Shown here: positions 15,912 through 24,984 of the stretch, one piece after another
Position numbering within the stretch: position 1 is the stretch's first letter
How the letters are laid out: every line of letters begins with the position of its first letter
Source of the DNA: an uncultured Bacteroidales bacterium
GTDB lineage: Bacteria > Bacteroidota > Bacteroidia > Bacteroidales > UBA932
DNA length: 64,000 nucleotides
Reading direction: 5' to 3'
Assembly (NCBI GenBank): GCA_947303465.1
Contig: CAMYYI010000006.1
Location: 18,810 to 82,809, forward strand
Notes under the pieces: generated by a model
What the model was told of the DNA's origin: nothing
Seen by the model: the letters and a program-made list of their open reading frames with translations, nothing else
The model's database searches: none
Program-made: the position numbers and the translations under genes

Positions 15912-18794
15912 ATGAAGAAAGTTTTGATTTTCCTTGCTGCGGTATTTGGCGCAGCTGTTATCGGAAACGCTCAGAATCCGCTTCCGAACGACCCGGCCGT
16001 AAAGGTAGGCAAGCTGGACAACGGCATGACCTATTACATCAGGCACAACGACAAGCCTGCCGAGCGGGCTGAGTTCTACCTTGCCACCCACGTGGGTGCA
16101 ATACAGGAGACTCCGGACCAGGACGGTCTGGCTCACTTCCTTGAGCACATGTGCTTCAATGGCCTTAAGAATCTCCCCGGCAAGCAGATGCTCGAGTATC
16201 TCCAGAGCATCGGTGCCGAGTTCGGCCGCAACATCAATGCTGCAACCGGTGTTGAATCTACCCAGTACATGTTGAACAACATGCCTGTTACCCGTGAGGG
16301 CATCATCGATACCTGCCTTCTGGTCATGCACGACTATTCCCACTTCGTGCTCAATGAGCAGAAGGAGATTGACAACGAAAGGGGAGTCATCATCGAGGAG
16401 CGCCGCACCCGCCGCAACGCCGGCTGGCGTATCTATGAGAAGGACAAACAGTTTATGTACAAGGGCTCCAAGTATGCAGACTGCTCCCTGATAGGCAGCC
16501 AGGAGAACCTGGAGACCTTCAAGCGCGAGAGTCTTGTAAACTTCTACGAGACCTGGTACCGTCCCGACAATCAGGCCCTTATCGTTGTTGGAGACATTGA
16601 CGTGGACCAGATAGAAGCCAAGATCAAAACCCTCTTTGCAGACATCCCCGCACCTGTCGATCCCAAGGCCAAGGATGTCATCAAGATACCCGGCAACGCA
16701 GAGCCCATCGTAGGTATTGCTACGGATCCGGAATTGCCCAACAGCGACATAACGATCTTGTGGAAGAGCGATCCCATCCCTGTAGAGTACAACAACACTG
16801 ACGTCGCCCTGGTTACCGACCTTGTAAAGAACGTCATATCCACAGTTATGAACGAACGCTTCCAGGATATCACATCCAAGCCCGATGCACCCTTCCTCAG
16901 CGCCGGCATGTTCTGCACTCAGATATGCGAGACCTGCGATGTGGTCTATACCGATGTGGCTTTCAAGGAAGGTGAGGCTCTTTCCGCCCTGCAGGCCTTC
17001 TACACCGAGATTGAGAAAATGAAGAGGTTCGGCTTCACCGACAGCGAGATACAGCGTGCAAAGGATGAAATAATCAGCCGTTACGAAAAGGCGGCCGAAG
17101 GCGCTGACAGCCGCAAGAATCCCGAGTTCGTGCAGCCTCTCATCCAGAACTTCTTCAACAACGAGCCCTATATGGAGCCTGCTGTTGCCGCCCAGCTCGT
17201 AAAGCAGCTGATGCAGATGCTGCCGGCTCAGGTTTTCAACCAGACTGTCGCCCAGGCTATTACCGACGAGAACATGGTGGTTATCTATAACGGCCCTCAG
17301 AAAGAAGGTCTTGAGAATCCCACCGAGGCACAGCTTCTCGAGGTTATCAACAAGGTCAAGTCTTCTGAAATTGCAGCAAACGCTGAGGAAGAGATTGCCA
17401 GTGAATTCGTCGATCCCGCCAGCCTCAAGGGCTCCAAGGTCAAGAAGGCCCGCAAGCTTATGGCCACTTCTGTAGTTTGGGATCCCATCAATATGTGGAA
17501 CATCAGGAAGAACGTTCCCCTGTCCGCAGATTTCACCGAGTGGACTCTTGCCAACGGCGTCAAGGTGGCATGGCTGCCTACCGATTACAAGAAGGATCAG
17601 GTGCTCATCCGTCTGGTCAAGGATGGCGGTTCCTCGCTCATCCCCACCGAGGATCTGCCTTCTTTCGAGGACAACATCATGCAGCTCTTCATGAACAATT
17701 GCGGTGTGTCCAAGTATCCCGCTTCTACAGTATCCAAGATGCTCGCCGGCAAGCAGGTAAGGATGATGCCTTACCTGGAGAGCATGACTCACGGAATCAG
17801 CGGATACTGCCAGCCCAAGGATCTTGAGACTGCCTTCCAGCTGCTCTATCTTGAGTTTACCGATCCCCGTTTCGATCCGGACGAGTATAATGTTGGCAAG
17901 CAGCAGATAGCTGCAGTTCTGCCCAACCTTCTCCAGACTCCTAACTTCAAGTTCCAGCAGCAGCTCCAGAAGACCATCTCCTGTGGCAATCCCCGTTCCG
18001 TAATCCTCGACGAGGAAGTGCTTGGGAAGGCCGACGTGGCCGTGGTTGAGCGCAACTACCGCAAGCTCTTCAACGACGCCGCAGGGGTGGTGGTCTATAT
18101 AGTAGGTAACGTTGACGTAGAGACCCTCAAGCCGCTGGTAGAGAAGTATCTCGGTTCGCTTCCCAAGGGCAAGAAGGCCCTGAAGTGGGTTGACGACGGC
18201 CAGCGTTTCCCTGCAGGACACGTAGTGAACGAGTTCAAGGTTGACATGCAGACTCCCAAGACCACCGTCTTCCAGTATTACGTAACTTATGATACCAAGT
18301 ACAGCGTGGCCGAGAAGGTCAACCTGACCGCTGCCAACAACATTATCGACATGATCTACACCGATACTCTCCGTGAGGAGGAAGGCGGCACCTATGGCGC
18401 CCAGTCAATGACCGCCACCAACAAGTATCCTGTAGACCGCGCCTACATCCAGGTGTACTTTGACACCAACCCCAGTTCGGCAGACAAACTCCGTGAGCTT
18501 GCCTTAGCCGGTCTTAAGAAGCTTGCTGCCGAAGGCCCGACCGAGGAGCAGATGACCCGCGTGAAGGAGAACTTCAAGAAGAATGTACCCGAGAAGCGTA
18601 TCCAGAACAACTATTGGATGGACGTCATCAATCACTGGTACCGTTTCGGCCAGGCGGATTATGACGCCGAGTATGAGGCTGCCGTGAATGCACTCTCCGC
18701 AGAGGGAGTACGCGACGCCGTAGCCAAGATTCTGGCTTCCGGCAATTATGGTGAGGTTGTTATGAGCCCTGACAAGACTGCTGAAAGGGAATAG
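15912..18794 (+). CDS. Exported M16-family zinc metallopeptidase
   Basis: The 960-residue protein is a full-length, two-half pitrilysin-type peptidase. A signal peptide (MKKVLIFLAAVFGAAVIGNAQ) sends it to the periplasm. The inverted zinc motif HFLEH begins near residue 75 (LAHFLEHMCFNG), with the downstream zinc glutamate expected in the IDNERGVIIEE segment. The second half (from about residue 540) repeats the fold without an HxxEH motif and contains the GGTYGAQS and YFDTNPSS segments typical of the partner domain. It is monocistronic and ends immediately before the convergent DUF1573 gene. The physiological substrate is unknown; these enzymes usually degrade peptides. Confidence 0.93.
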   Translation: MKKVLIFLAAVFGAAVIGNAQNPLPNDPAVKVGKLDNGMTYYIRHNDKPAERAEFYLATHVGAIQETPDQDGLAHFLEHMCFNGLKNLPGKQMLEYLQSIGAEFGRNINAATGVESTQYMLNNMPVTREGIIDTCLLVMHDYSHFVLNEQKEIDNERGVIIEERRTRRNAGWRIYEKDKQFMYKGSKYADCSLIGSQENLETFKRESLVNFYETWYRPDNQALIVVGDIDVDQIEAKIKTLFADIPAPVDPKAKDVIKIPGNAEPIVGIATDPELPNSDITILWKSDPIPVEYNNTDVALVTDLVKNVISTVMNERFQDITSKPDAPFLSAGMFCTQICETCDVVYTDVAFKEGEALSALQAFYTEIEKMKRFGFTDSEIQRAKDEIISRYEKAAEGADSRKNPEFVQPLIQNFFNNEPYMEPAVAAQLVKQLMQMLPAQVFNQTVAQAITDENMVVIYNGPQKEGLENPTEAQLLEVINKVKSSEIAANAEEEIASEFVDPASLKGSKVKKARKLMATSVVWDPINMWNIRKNVPLSADFTEWTLANGVKVAWLPTDYKKDQVLIRLVKDGGSSLIPTEDLPSFEDNIMQLFMNNCGVSKYPASTVSKMLAGKQVRMMPYLESMTHGISGYCQPKDLETAFQLLYLEFTDPRFDPDEYNVGKQQIAAVLPNLLQTPNFKFQQQLQKTISCGNPRSVILDEEVLGKADVAVVERNYRKLFNDAAGVVVYIVGNVDVETLKPLVEKYLGSLPKGKKALKWVDDGQRFPAGHVVNEFKVDMQTPKTTVFQYYVTYDTKYSVAEKVNLTAANNIIDMIYTDTLREEEGGTYGAQSMTATNKYPVDRAYIQVYFDTNPSSADKLRELALAGLKKLAAEGPTEEQMTRVKENFKKNVPEKRIQNNYWMDVINHWYRFGQADYDAEYEAAVNALSAEGVRDAVAKILASGNYGEVVMSPDKTAERE

Positions 18795-19187
18795 CTACTT
18801 CTTCCGGCCTTTGACCGCCGTCCCTTTTACATGAAGGATGACAGGCCGCTCGAGGCAGGAAAGATAAACGGTGAGGGTCTTATCGAAAGGATAAGGCCCT
18901 TCATCGTTTGTATAGCTTACGTCTATGCGTCCGCTGGCCCCGGGGGCGATATCTTCGCGAGTCCACTTTGCGGTGGTGCATCCGCAGCTGGTTGTGACCG
19001 CAAAGATGTTAAGGGGCTGCTCGCCTGTGTTTGTAACAGTGAAGCTGCAGCTTACGGCTCCGTCCCGTATGTCCACAGTTCCGAAGTTGTGAACGGTGCT
19101 GTCGAAGCGGGCGCTGCCGAAGTCTTTCTGGGCGGCGGCGCTGAGCGTCGCAAGGGCGCAGACGAGTATGATAACTATGCGTTTCAT
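18795..19187 (-). CDS. Exported DUF1573 (ASH-like) protein
   Basis: This 130-residue protein has a signal peptide (MKRIVIILVCALATLSAAAQ) and a single DUF1573 immunoglobulin-like domain with the family signature HNFGTVDI, FTVTNTGEQPLNI and TSCGCTTAKW. Such proteins are abundant in Bacteroidota, probably in the periplasm, and have no established function. Its stop abuts the stop of the M16 peptidase gene with no spacer. A -7 box ends 5 nt before its ATG, predicting a leaderless message. Confidence 0.88.
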   Translation of the reverse strand: MKRIVIILVCALATLSAAAQKDFGSARFDSTVHNFGTVDIRDGAVSCSFTVTNTGEQPLNIFAVTTSCGCTTAKWTREDIAPGASGRIDVSYTNDEGPYPFDKTLTVYLSCLERPVILHVKGTAVKGRKK

Positions 19188-19192
19188 GGCTG

Positions 19193-19200
19193 CAAATATA
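19193..19200 (-). promoter_or_regulatory. -7 promoter box for the DUF1573 gene
   Basis: The minus strand reads TATATTTG-CAGCC-ATG, so only 5 nt separate the box from the start codon. Confidence 0.75.
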
Positions 19201-19244
19201 TGTAAAAAATCAGTTTTGGTATTGATTATTCAAATACAATACCG

Positions 19245-19252
19245 TAAATTTG
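19245..19252 (+). promoter_or_regulatory. -7 promoter box for the ferredoxin gene
   Basis: TAAATTTG lies 24 nt before the ATG at 19277. It overlaps the alternative start at 19250, which is therefore rejected. Confidence 0.77.
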
Positions 19253-19276
19253 CGCCCAATAACAAATCGATTTATT

Positions 19277-19450
19277 ATGGCATACAAAATTTCTGCAGAC
19301 ACCTGCGTGGCTTGTGGCACCTGCCAGGGCGAATGCCCTACCGGAGCAATTAAGGAAGGCGATGTTTATTCCATCGACCCCAATGTTTGCATCGACTGCG
19401 GCACATGCGCCGATGCATGTCCCATGGGAGCTATCACCCCCGGTGAATAA
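19277..19450 (+). CDS. 2[4Fe-4S] ferredoxin
   Basis: This 57-residue protein contains two CxxCxxCxxxCP cluster motifs: CVACGTCQGECPTGAI and CIDCGTCADACPMGAI. It is a clostridial-type low-potential electron carrier, expected to serve pyruvate:ferredoxin oxidoreductase and similar anaerobic enzymes in the cytoplasm. It stands alone with its own promoter and terminator. The motifs make the identity certain; the partner enzyme lies outside the window. Confidence 0.95.
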   Translation: MAYKISADTCVACGTCQGECPTGAIKEGDVYSIDPNVCIDCGTCADACPMGAITPGE

Positions 19451-19469
19451 AATGCATAAAAGAATGAAA

Positions 19470-19498
19470 CAAGCGACCTGGAAAGGCCGCTTGTTTTT
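19470..19498. terminator. Shared terminator between ferredoxin and recA
   Basis: CAAGCG (19470-19475) pairs with CGCTTG (19488-19493), extended by CCT/AGG, followed on the plus strand by a T run that reaches into the recA stop codon. The minus strand is also T-rich beyond the hairpin, so it may serve both convergent genes. The 13-mer TGCATAAAAGAAT just upstream recurs before the hairpin after rimO. Confidence 0.8.
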
Positions 19499-20527
19499 TT
19501 AGTCTTTAACCGTTGCCAGGGCTTCCCGCACCTGGGCTTCGATTTCGTCGCAGAGCTCCGGATTGTCCTTGAGGAGCTGCTTTACTGCAGAAAGACCCTG
19601 AGCGAGCTTTTCGCCGTTGTAGCTGAACCAGGATCCGCTCTTGTGGATGATGTCGAACTCGATGGCCAGATCTGCAATCTCGGCTACATGGCTGATGCCT
19701 TCACCGTAAACGATATCGAACTCGGCCTTCTTGAAAGGCGGAGCCATCTTGTTCTTGACCACCTTTACGCGGGTGCGGTTGCCGGTAGCCTCGTCACCGT
19801 CCTTGAGCTGGGTGGTGCGACGCACGTCGATGCGCACTGATGCGTAGAACTTGAGGGCGTTGCCGCCGGTCGTGGTCTCCGGGTTGCCGAACATTATGCC
19901 TATCTTCTCGCGCAGCTGGTTGATGAAGATACAGCAGGTGTTGGTCTTGGAGATGTTGGCGGTGAGTTTGCGCAGCGCCTGGCTCATGAGCCTGGCCTGG
20001 AGGCCGACCTTGTTGTCGCCCATCTCGCCTTCTATCTCCGCCTTGGGTGTAAGTGCAGCTACGGAGTCAATGACTACTATGTCAATGGCGCCGGAGCGGA
20101 TAAGGTTGTCTGCAATCTCGAGGGCCTGTTCGCCGTTGTCCGGCTGGCTGATAAGCAGGGTCTCAAGATTAACGCCGAGAGCCTGGGCATAGCTGCGGTC
20201 GAATGCGTGCTCGGCATCGATCATTGCGGCTATTCCGCCCTGTTTCTGGGCTTCTGCGATAGCATGGATGGCAAGGGTTGTCTTGCCGCTAGACTCGGGT
20301 CCGTAGATCTCGATGATGCGTCCCCGGGGGTAACCACCAATGCCAAGTGCATGGTCGAGCGCGACAGAGCCGCTCGGAATCACCTGGACATCCCATTGTG
20401 GCTGATCTCCCAGCTTCATAATCGTTCCTTTCCCGAAATCCTTCTCGATCTTGTCGATCGTGGCCTGCAATGCCTTGAGTTTGGCGGCATTGGTTTCAGG
20501 GGCTTGTGTTTCTAATTCTTTAGCCAT
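19499..20527 (-). CDS. recA: Recombinase RecA
   Basis: The 342-residue protein catalyses ATP-dependent strand exchange and triggers SOS cleavage. The Walker A motif GPESSGKTT, the MAW segment, Walker B ([12 protein letters not shown]) and the DNA-binding loop L2 region with [25 protein letters not shown] are all present. The ATG at 20527 (MAKELETQ) is chosen because it lies 26 nt after a clear -7 box; the frame open to 20554 starts within that box. No SOS-box-like palindrome was recognised upstream. Confidence 0.98.
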   Translation of the reverse strand: MAKELETQAPETNAAKLKALQATIDKIEKDFGKGTIMKLGDQPQWDVQVIPSGSVALDHALGIGGYPRGRIIEIYGPESSGKTTLAIHAIAEAQKQGGIAAMIDAEHAFDRSYAQALGVNLETLLISQPDNGEQALEIADNLIRSGAIDIVVIDSVAALTPKAEIEGEMGDNKVGLQARLMSQALRKLTANISKTNTCCIFINQLREKIGIMFGNPETTTGGNALKFYASVRIDVRRTTQLKDGDEATGNRTRVKVVKNKMAPPFKKAEFDIVYGEGISHVAEIADLAIEFDIIHKSGSWFSYNGEKLAQGLSAVKQLLKDNPELCDEIEAQVREALATVKD

Positions 20528-20553
20528 AACGTGTGGTTTTAATATTACAAACA

Positions 20554-20561
20554 CAAAGATA
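20554..20561 (-). promoter_or_regulatory. -7 promoter box for recA
   Basis: TATCTTTG on the minus strand, 26 nt before the recA ATG. Confidence 0.75.
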
Positions 20562-20574
20562 AAAGAAAATTCGT

Positions 20575-20582
20575 TATTTTTG
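20575..20582 (+). promoter_or_regulatory. -7 promoter box for rlmN
   Basis: TATTTTTG-TATT-GTG: the box ends 4 nt before the GTG start of rlmN, predicting transcription to begin at or beside the start codon. It lies 13 nt from the divergent recA box. Confidence 0.72.
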
Positions 20583-20586
20583 TATT

Positions 20587-21672
20587 GTGAAAACGAAGTT
20601 GCTCGGAAAAACTCCGGACGAGCTTTCCGCCCTGGCCGTTGACTGCGGGCTGAGGCCTTTTGTGGGTCGTCAGCTGGCAGAATGGCTATATGTCAAAAGG
20701 GTCTCCGGATGGGATGCGATGAGCAATATTTCCAAGGAATCCAAGGCCCGTCTGCAGGAGAAATACGAGCTCGGTACGTCCGCTCCTATGGGCTCCGCCC
20801 GTTCATCCGACGGAACGGTCAAATACCTCTTCAACGTTGGACCAACCGGAAAGCCGGTGAGCGTAAGCGAACGTCCGGCCATCCCCCTTGAGGGGGTACA
20901 GGGGGTGGGATTATCAGACAGATTTGTCGAAGCCGTTATGATTCCTGATGAGGAGCGGAAAACGCTTTGCGTAAGTTCCCAGGCCGGCTGCAGGATGGGA
21001 TGCCGTTTCTGCATGACCGGACGTCAGGGCTGGCACGGCAACCTGGATGCCGCGGACATACTCAATCAGTTCATAAGCATTCCGGAGGCGGGGGAGCTGA
21101 CCAACGCCGTATTCATGGGCATGGGCGAGCCGCTGGACAATTACGATGCCGTATCCAGGGCCATAGATATCCTGACCGATGAGAAAGGCTTTGCCTGGAG
21201 CCCCAAACGTATTACCTTGAGCACCATAGGAGTCTTACCTGTGCTGAAACGCTTCCTGGACGGAAAGCGCTGCCATCTGGCGGTGAGTCTTCACAACCCG
21301 TTCCCGGATGAGCGCCTGGATATGATGCCGGTGCAGAAGGCCTGGCCGCTGGAAGATGTAATCGGCCTTATCCGCCAGTACGACTTCTCCGGGCAGCGCA
21401 GGGTGAGTTTCGAGTACACCATGTTCGCCGGGTGGAATGACGACAAGCGTCATGCAGACGCCCTCATACGCCTGCTTGACGGACTTGAGTGCAGAGTGAA
21501 CCTCATTCGTTTTCACAGGATTCCGGATTTCCCGTACGACTGCGCCAGCACGGTACGGATGGAGGAATTCAGGGACAGATTAAACAAACACGGAATAGTA
21601 TGTACAATCAGGGCTTCCAGAGGCGAGGATATTCTCGCAGCCTGCGGAATGCTTGCAGGACAGCGCTCATAG
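20587..21672 (+). CDS. rlmN: Dual-specificity 23S rRNA/tRNA methyltransferase RlmN
   Basis: The 361-residue radical SAM enzyme methylates C2 of A2503 in 23S rRNA and A37 in some tRNAs. The cluster motif [11 protein letters not shown] is near residues 137-147, MGMGEPLDN is typical, and the conserved cysteine near the C-terminus ([19 protein letters not shown]) is present. The GTG at 20587 matches the family N-terminus ([24 protein letters not shown]). Between KYLF and the [10 protein letters not shown] segment there are about 28 residues absent from typical RlmN, encoded partly by a CCCCCTTGAGGGGG palindrome (see separate entry). Confidence 0.95.
   Translation: MKTKLLGKTPDELSALAVDCGLRPFVGRQLAEWLYVKRVSGWDAMSNISKESKARLQEKYELGTSAPMGSARSSDGTVKYLFNVGPTGKPVSVSERPAIPLEGVQGVGLSDRFVEAVMIPDEERKTLCVSSQAGCRMGCRFCMTGRQGWHGNLDAADILNQFISIPEAGELTNAVFMGMGEPLDNYDAVSRAIDILTDEKGFAWSPKRITLSTIGVLPVLKRFLDGKRCHLAVSLHNPFPDERLDMMPVQKAWPLEDVIGLIRQYDFSGQRRVSFEYTMFAGWNDDKRHADALIRLLDGLECRVNLIRFHRIPDFPYDCASTVRMEEFRDRLNKHGIVCTIRASRGEDILAACGMLAGQRS
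20880..20914 (+). repeat. Palindromic repeat-like insert within rlmN
   Basis: CCCCC-TTGA-GGGGG at 20883-20896 is followed by a second G run and flanked by ATCCC and GGGAT. It is translated in frame as roughly [13 protein letters not shown], in a loop where RlmN normally passes from KYLF directly to the FVEAV strand. The base composition is unlike its surroundings and looks like intergenic repeat sequence. Confidence 0.6.
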
Positions 21673-24083
21673 CTGTAGCTGTAATGTCGTTCTGGCTGCC
21701 GTCAGCGGCTCAGTCGCATGCCAACGGGCTTGCGGTCGAGAGTGTCGATCCGGCTGCCGACGCGGCCATTATTGCCACTATGCGTGAACGCATGGACAAG
21801 ATACACCGCGAGCAGCACCGTCCTACGGTAGGTCTGGTGTTGAGCGGCGGCGGAGCCAAGGGCTCTGCCCATGTAGGCGTGCTCAAGTATCTGCAAGACA
21901 AGGAGATCCCGGTGGATGCCATATTCGGGACAAGTATGGGAGGCCTGGTCGGCGGTCTCGCTGCCCTGGGCTACAGTCCGGATTACCTCGACTCCATCTT
22001 GCGGTCACAGGACTGGGGCGTGATGCTTACGGACAGGATAGACCGCTCCTACTATTCCTACCAGCAGAAGATGTACCGCGAGACCTATATGCTGGCTATC
22101 CCTTTCCACTATGAGGATGCGGATTTCCAGTCCCGTATAGACGAGCAGGTGCGTTATGGCAACTCTACGGACAGAGGAGACTTCGGCCGCAATTCATTTA
22201 TGAGTTCGATGCCCTCCGGATATGTTTACGGTTTCAATGTGAACAATCTGCTCTCCAGCCTTGCCGTTGGCTACGAGGACAATATGTCCTTTGCCGATTT
22301 GCCGATTCCTTTCTTCTGCGTTGCTGCGGACATGGTCTCGGTAAAGTCCAAGAACTGGTCTGACGGTTCCATCAAGACCGCCATGCGTTCCACTATGAGC
22401 ATACCCGGTTTGTTCAAACCGGTAAGGACCGGAGGCATGGTGCTGGTGGATGGCGGCGTACGCAACAATTTCCCTGTGGATATCGCAAAGGCCATGGGCT
22501 GCGACATCATCATCGGCGTGAGCCTTTCAGACAAGGACTTGACTTATTCCCAGGTGAACAACCTGGTGGATATAGTAAACCGTTTCATCACCATGCTTGG
22601 CAGTGAGTCCATGGCACAGAACAAAAAGGCCCCCGACGTTTTCATAAAGCCTGTTCTGGACGGTTATAACATGCTGAGTTTCAATCCTGTGGCGATAGAT
22701 ACCATGATACACCGCGGCTACTTGGCCGCCGCACTTAAGGAAAAGGAGCTGGACGGCATAAAGAGCATGATGAAAGACGCCAAGCCTTATCTTAATTCCA
22801 GACAGGCGACCGACATCAGCCATACTCCGGTCAAGATATACGCCATAGAGTTCCGTGGGCTCACCAATGCAGAGTCCCGCCAGATGCACAGGAAAATCAG
22901 GTTCAAGGCCGGGTCGTATGTGGACAAGACGGAGATGGACAGGATAATGTCCGTAATAGAGGCTACTGGCTGCTTCTCAACGGTTACTTACAGCGTTCTG
23001 GGTACGGAAGAGCCATACAAGCTTGTTTTCGACTGTGAGAAAGGACCCGTCCACCAGGTGGGCGTAGGTTTGCGCTTCGATACGGAGGAGTGGGGCGCCA
23101 TGGCTTTCAACCTGGGACTGAACGCCCATAAGTTGAGCGGAGTTAAACTGGATCTCAATGCCAAAGTGGGACGTGTCCAGTCCCTTGAGGCAAGGGTGGC
23201 CATGGACCTCAGTTGGCTGCCTACCTTGAACCTGGACGCCAGTGTCAGCAATCTTTCCGCATCGGTTGCAGACAATAAAACCGATCCATTGGAAGAAGCG
23301 CGCTGGGGCGGGTACCGCGCCAGGCTGTATTTATCCAACATAAACTGGAGGCGCGTGGATATCAATGCAGGAGCCCAGTACCGCTATGCCGCCCTGTCTC
23401 CAAAGAGTTCCTTCGGAAAGGACTTATTCGTTGATTATCCGGCACTTACCAAAGGTGCTTATGCCGGACTGTTCGCCAACGGTACACTATACACTTTCGA
23501 TCGTTCATATTATCCTTCCAAGGGTTTCAAACTTACTTTCGGAGGGAATTATGATTTCTTCAAAAGCGGCTTTACGGACTTTGAACCGCTTATGACAGGC
23601 TACTTTGATTTCAATACAGTGGTACGCCTGGGCAATCATTTCGCCCTGACCCCGGAACTCCATCTCAGGACCGTTCTCAAATACGATTTCCAGCCGGACA
23701 CTTATGATTATGCAGATTCCAGAACCTCCATCCTGCATCACAACTACGTGGGCGGCGTCATCCCCGGCCGTTACATTGAAGGGCAGATACCCTTCATCGG
23801 TTTTGGGAACGCATATATGGCAGGGCCTATGGTAGGGGTTGGGCAGCTTGGTCTGAGGTACGACTACAGGAATCTGTTCATTACGCTTACGGGAGGCGTC
23901 CTGAAGGAGGCATATGCATATAATACCATCTTTAGCCTTGACGGTGTTTTACCCGGGGCGGGTGCGGAAATAGCCTATGTTACCCCTGTGGGCCCGCTGA
24001 AGTTACTGGGAACATGGTGTCCTCGCGGCAGATCTTTTTCTGAAGACTCCGGCCTTTACATCTCGTTTGGTTTTGATTTCTGA
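21600..24083 (+). CDS. Patatin-like phospholipase with POTRA and Omp85-type beta-barrel
   Basis: The product (827 residues from this start) is a PlpD-like type Vd protein. After an N-terminal signal region ([19 protein letters not shown]) comes a patatin domain with the oxyanion motif GGGAKG, the serine nucleophile motif GTSMGG and the catalytic Asp in DGGVRNN. A POTRA-like segment (PVKIYAIEFRGLTNAESRQM..GSYVDKTEMDRIM) and a C-terminal surface-antigen barrel ending in ISFGFDF follow. It is expected in the outer membrane with lipase activity. The start is uncertain: 21600 overlaps rlmN by 73 bp, and the ATG at 21684 would truncate the signal peptide. It heads a run with recX, rnhA and pdxA. 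Confidence 0.9.
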   Translation: MYNQGFQRRGYSRSLRNACRTALIAVAVMSFWLPSAAQSHANGLAVESVDPAADAAIIATMRERMDKIHREQHRPTVGLVLSGGGAKGSAHVGVLKYLQDKEIPVDAIFGTSMGGLVGGLAALGYSPDYLDSILRSQDWGVMLTDRIDRSYYSYQQKMYRETYMLAIPFHYEDADFQSRIDEQVRYGNSTDRGDFGRNSFMSSMPSGYVYGFNVNNLLSSLAVGYEDNMSFADLPIPFFCVAADMVSVKSKNWSDGSIKTAMRSTMSIPGLFKPVRTGGMVLVDGGVRNNFPVDIAKAMGCDIIIGVSLSDKDLTYSQVNNLVDIVNRFITMLGSESMAQNKKAPDVFIKPVLDGYNMLSFNPVAIDTMIHRGYLAAALKEKELDGIKSMMKDAKPYLNSRQATDISHTPVKIYAIEFRGLTNAESRQMHRKIRFKAGSYVDKTEMDRIMSVIEATGCFSTVTYSVLGTEEPYKLVFDCEKGPVHQVGVGLRFDTEEWGAMAFNLGLNAHKLSGVKLDLNAKVGRVQSLEARVAMDLSWLPTLNLDASVSNLSASVADNKTDPLEEARWGGYRARLYLSNINWRRVDINAGAQYRYAALSPKSSFGKDLFVDYPALTKGAYAGLFANGTLYTFDRSYYPSKGFKLTFGGNYDFFKSGFTDFEPLMTGYFDFNTVVRLGNHFALTPELHLRTVLKYDFQPDTYDYADSRTSILHHNYVGGVIPGRYIEGQIPFIGFGNAYMAGPMVGVGQLGLRYDYRNLFITLTGGVLKEAYAYNTIFSLDGVLPGAGAEIAYVTPVGPLKLLGTWCPRGRSFSEDSGLYISFGFDF

Positions 24084-24084
24084 T

Positions 24085-24528
24085 ATGAGTCCGGAACAGA
24101 AGAAAGTACTTGAGCGCCTTGAGGCGCAGTGCTCCAAGAGGGAGTACTGCGCAGAGGATGTACGACTCAAGGCTTTCAAGGCTCTGGATGGAGACGTGGC
24201 AGGAGCGGCCGAGGTCGTGGAAAGCCTGGTGCACGACAAGTTCGTGGACGACCTGCGCTATGCAGGGGCTTTCGCCCGCGAGAAGGCTTCCCTTACCGGA
24301 TGGGGCCCTGTAAAGATACGCTATGCCCTCAGGGCCAAGAAGATAGCGTCGGAAATAATAGACGAGGCTCTTTCCGGGATAGACGAGGACAAGGCGGCGG
24401 ACAAGCTGGCCAGGCTTATAGAAGCCAGGCGCAGAAGCCTGGAAGGCGACCCTCAGCTCAAGTTGAAGCTCATACGCTTCGCGCTTTCCAGAGGATATGA
24501 GTATGATGCGATAAAGGACTATATTTAA
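24085..24528 (+). CDS. recX: Regulatory protein RecX
   Basis: RecX binds RecA filaments and limits RecA activity. The 147-residue product is helical with the RecX pattern LERLEAQCSKREYCAEDVRLK..VVESLVHDKFVDDLRYAGAFAREKASLTGWGPVKIRYALRAKKI. The start at 24085 directly follows the upstream stop. It is not beside recA, which lies about 4 kb away and on the other strand. The gene overlaps rnhA by one base (TAATG), so they are probably cotranslated. Confidence 0.88.
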   Translation: MSPEQKKVLERLEAQCSKREYCAEDVRLKAFKALDGDVAGAAEVVESLVHDKFVDDLRYAGAFAREKASLTGWGPVKIRYALRAKKIASEIIDEALSGIDEDKAADKLARLIEARRRSLEGDPQLKLKLIRFALSRGYEYDAIKDYI

Positions 24529-24983
24529 TGGGAGACAGGCCGGTAATACATCTTTATACGGACGGGGCTGCAAGCGGCAATCCCGGCCCCGGCGGCTGGG
24601 GCGCAGTGTTGTGCTGCGGCAGTCTCCGCAAGGAGATGAGCGGCGGCTATTCGCTTACTACCAACAACCGCATGGAACTGCTGGCCGTAATAAAGGGCCT
24701 GGAAGCCATACGCTGGAAAGGCGCCAAGGTGGAAATATGGAGCGATTCCCAGTACGTGGTCAACACTGTTACCCAGGGCTGGAAACGCAAGAAAAACGGA
24801 GACCTGTGGGAACGCTACGATGTCCTTTCACGCGACTTCTCATTAAAGTTTCATTGGATAAAAGGCCATGCCGGGCATTCGGAGAACGAGCGCTGCGACA
24901 GGCTTGCAGTTGAGGCTTACTCTTTGCCCGGACTGCCTCCCGATACAGGATATGAAGAATCAACAGAGAATAAATTGATATAA
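24528..24983 (+). CDS. rnhA: Ribonuclease HI
   Basis: The 151-residue enzyme degrades the RNA strand of RNA-DNA hybrids. The four catalytic carboxylates are visible: D in YTDGAASGNPGPGGWG, E in NNRMELLAVIKGL, D in IWSDSQYVVN and D in ENERCDRLAVEA. The basic protrusion (TQGWKRKKNGDLW) and the GHAGHSENE loop are typical of the E. coli-like type. Length is normal. Overlaps recX by one base; pdxA follows closely. Confidence 0.96.
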   Translation: MGDRPVIHLYTDGAASGNPGPGGWGAVLCCGSLRKEMSGGYSLTTNNRMELLAVIKGLEAIRWKGAKVEIWSDSQYVVNTVTQGWKRKKNGDLWERYDVLSRDFSLKFHWIKGHAGHSENERCDRLAVEAYSLPGLPPDTGYEESTENKLI

Positions 24984-24984
24984 A

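Noticed and set aside
15897..18221. 774-codon open frame on the minus strand of the M16 peptidase gene
   Set aside because: The plus strand encodes a clear full-length M16 peptidase; the antisense frame is open only through codon bias and has no domain.
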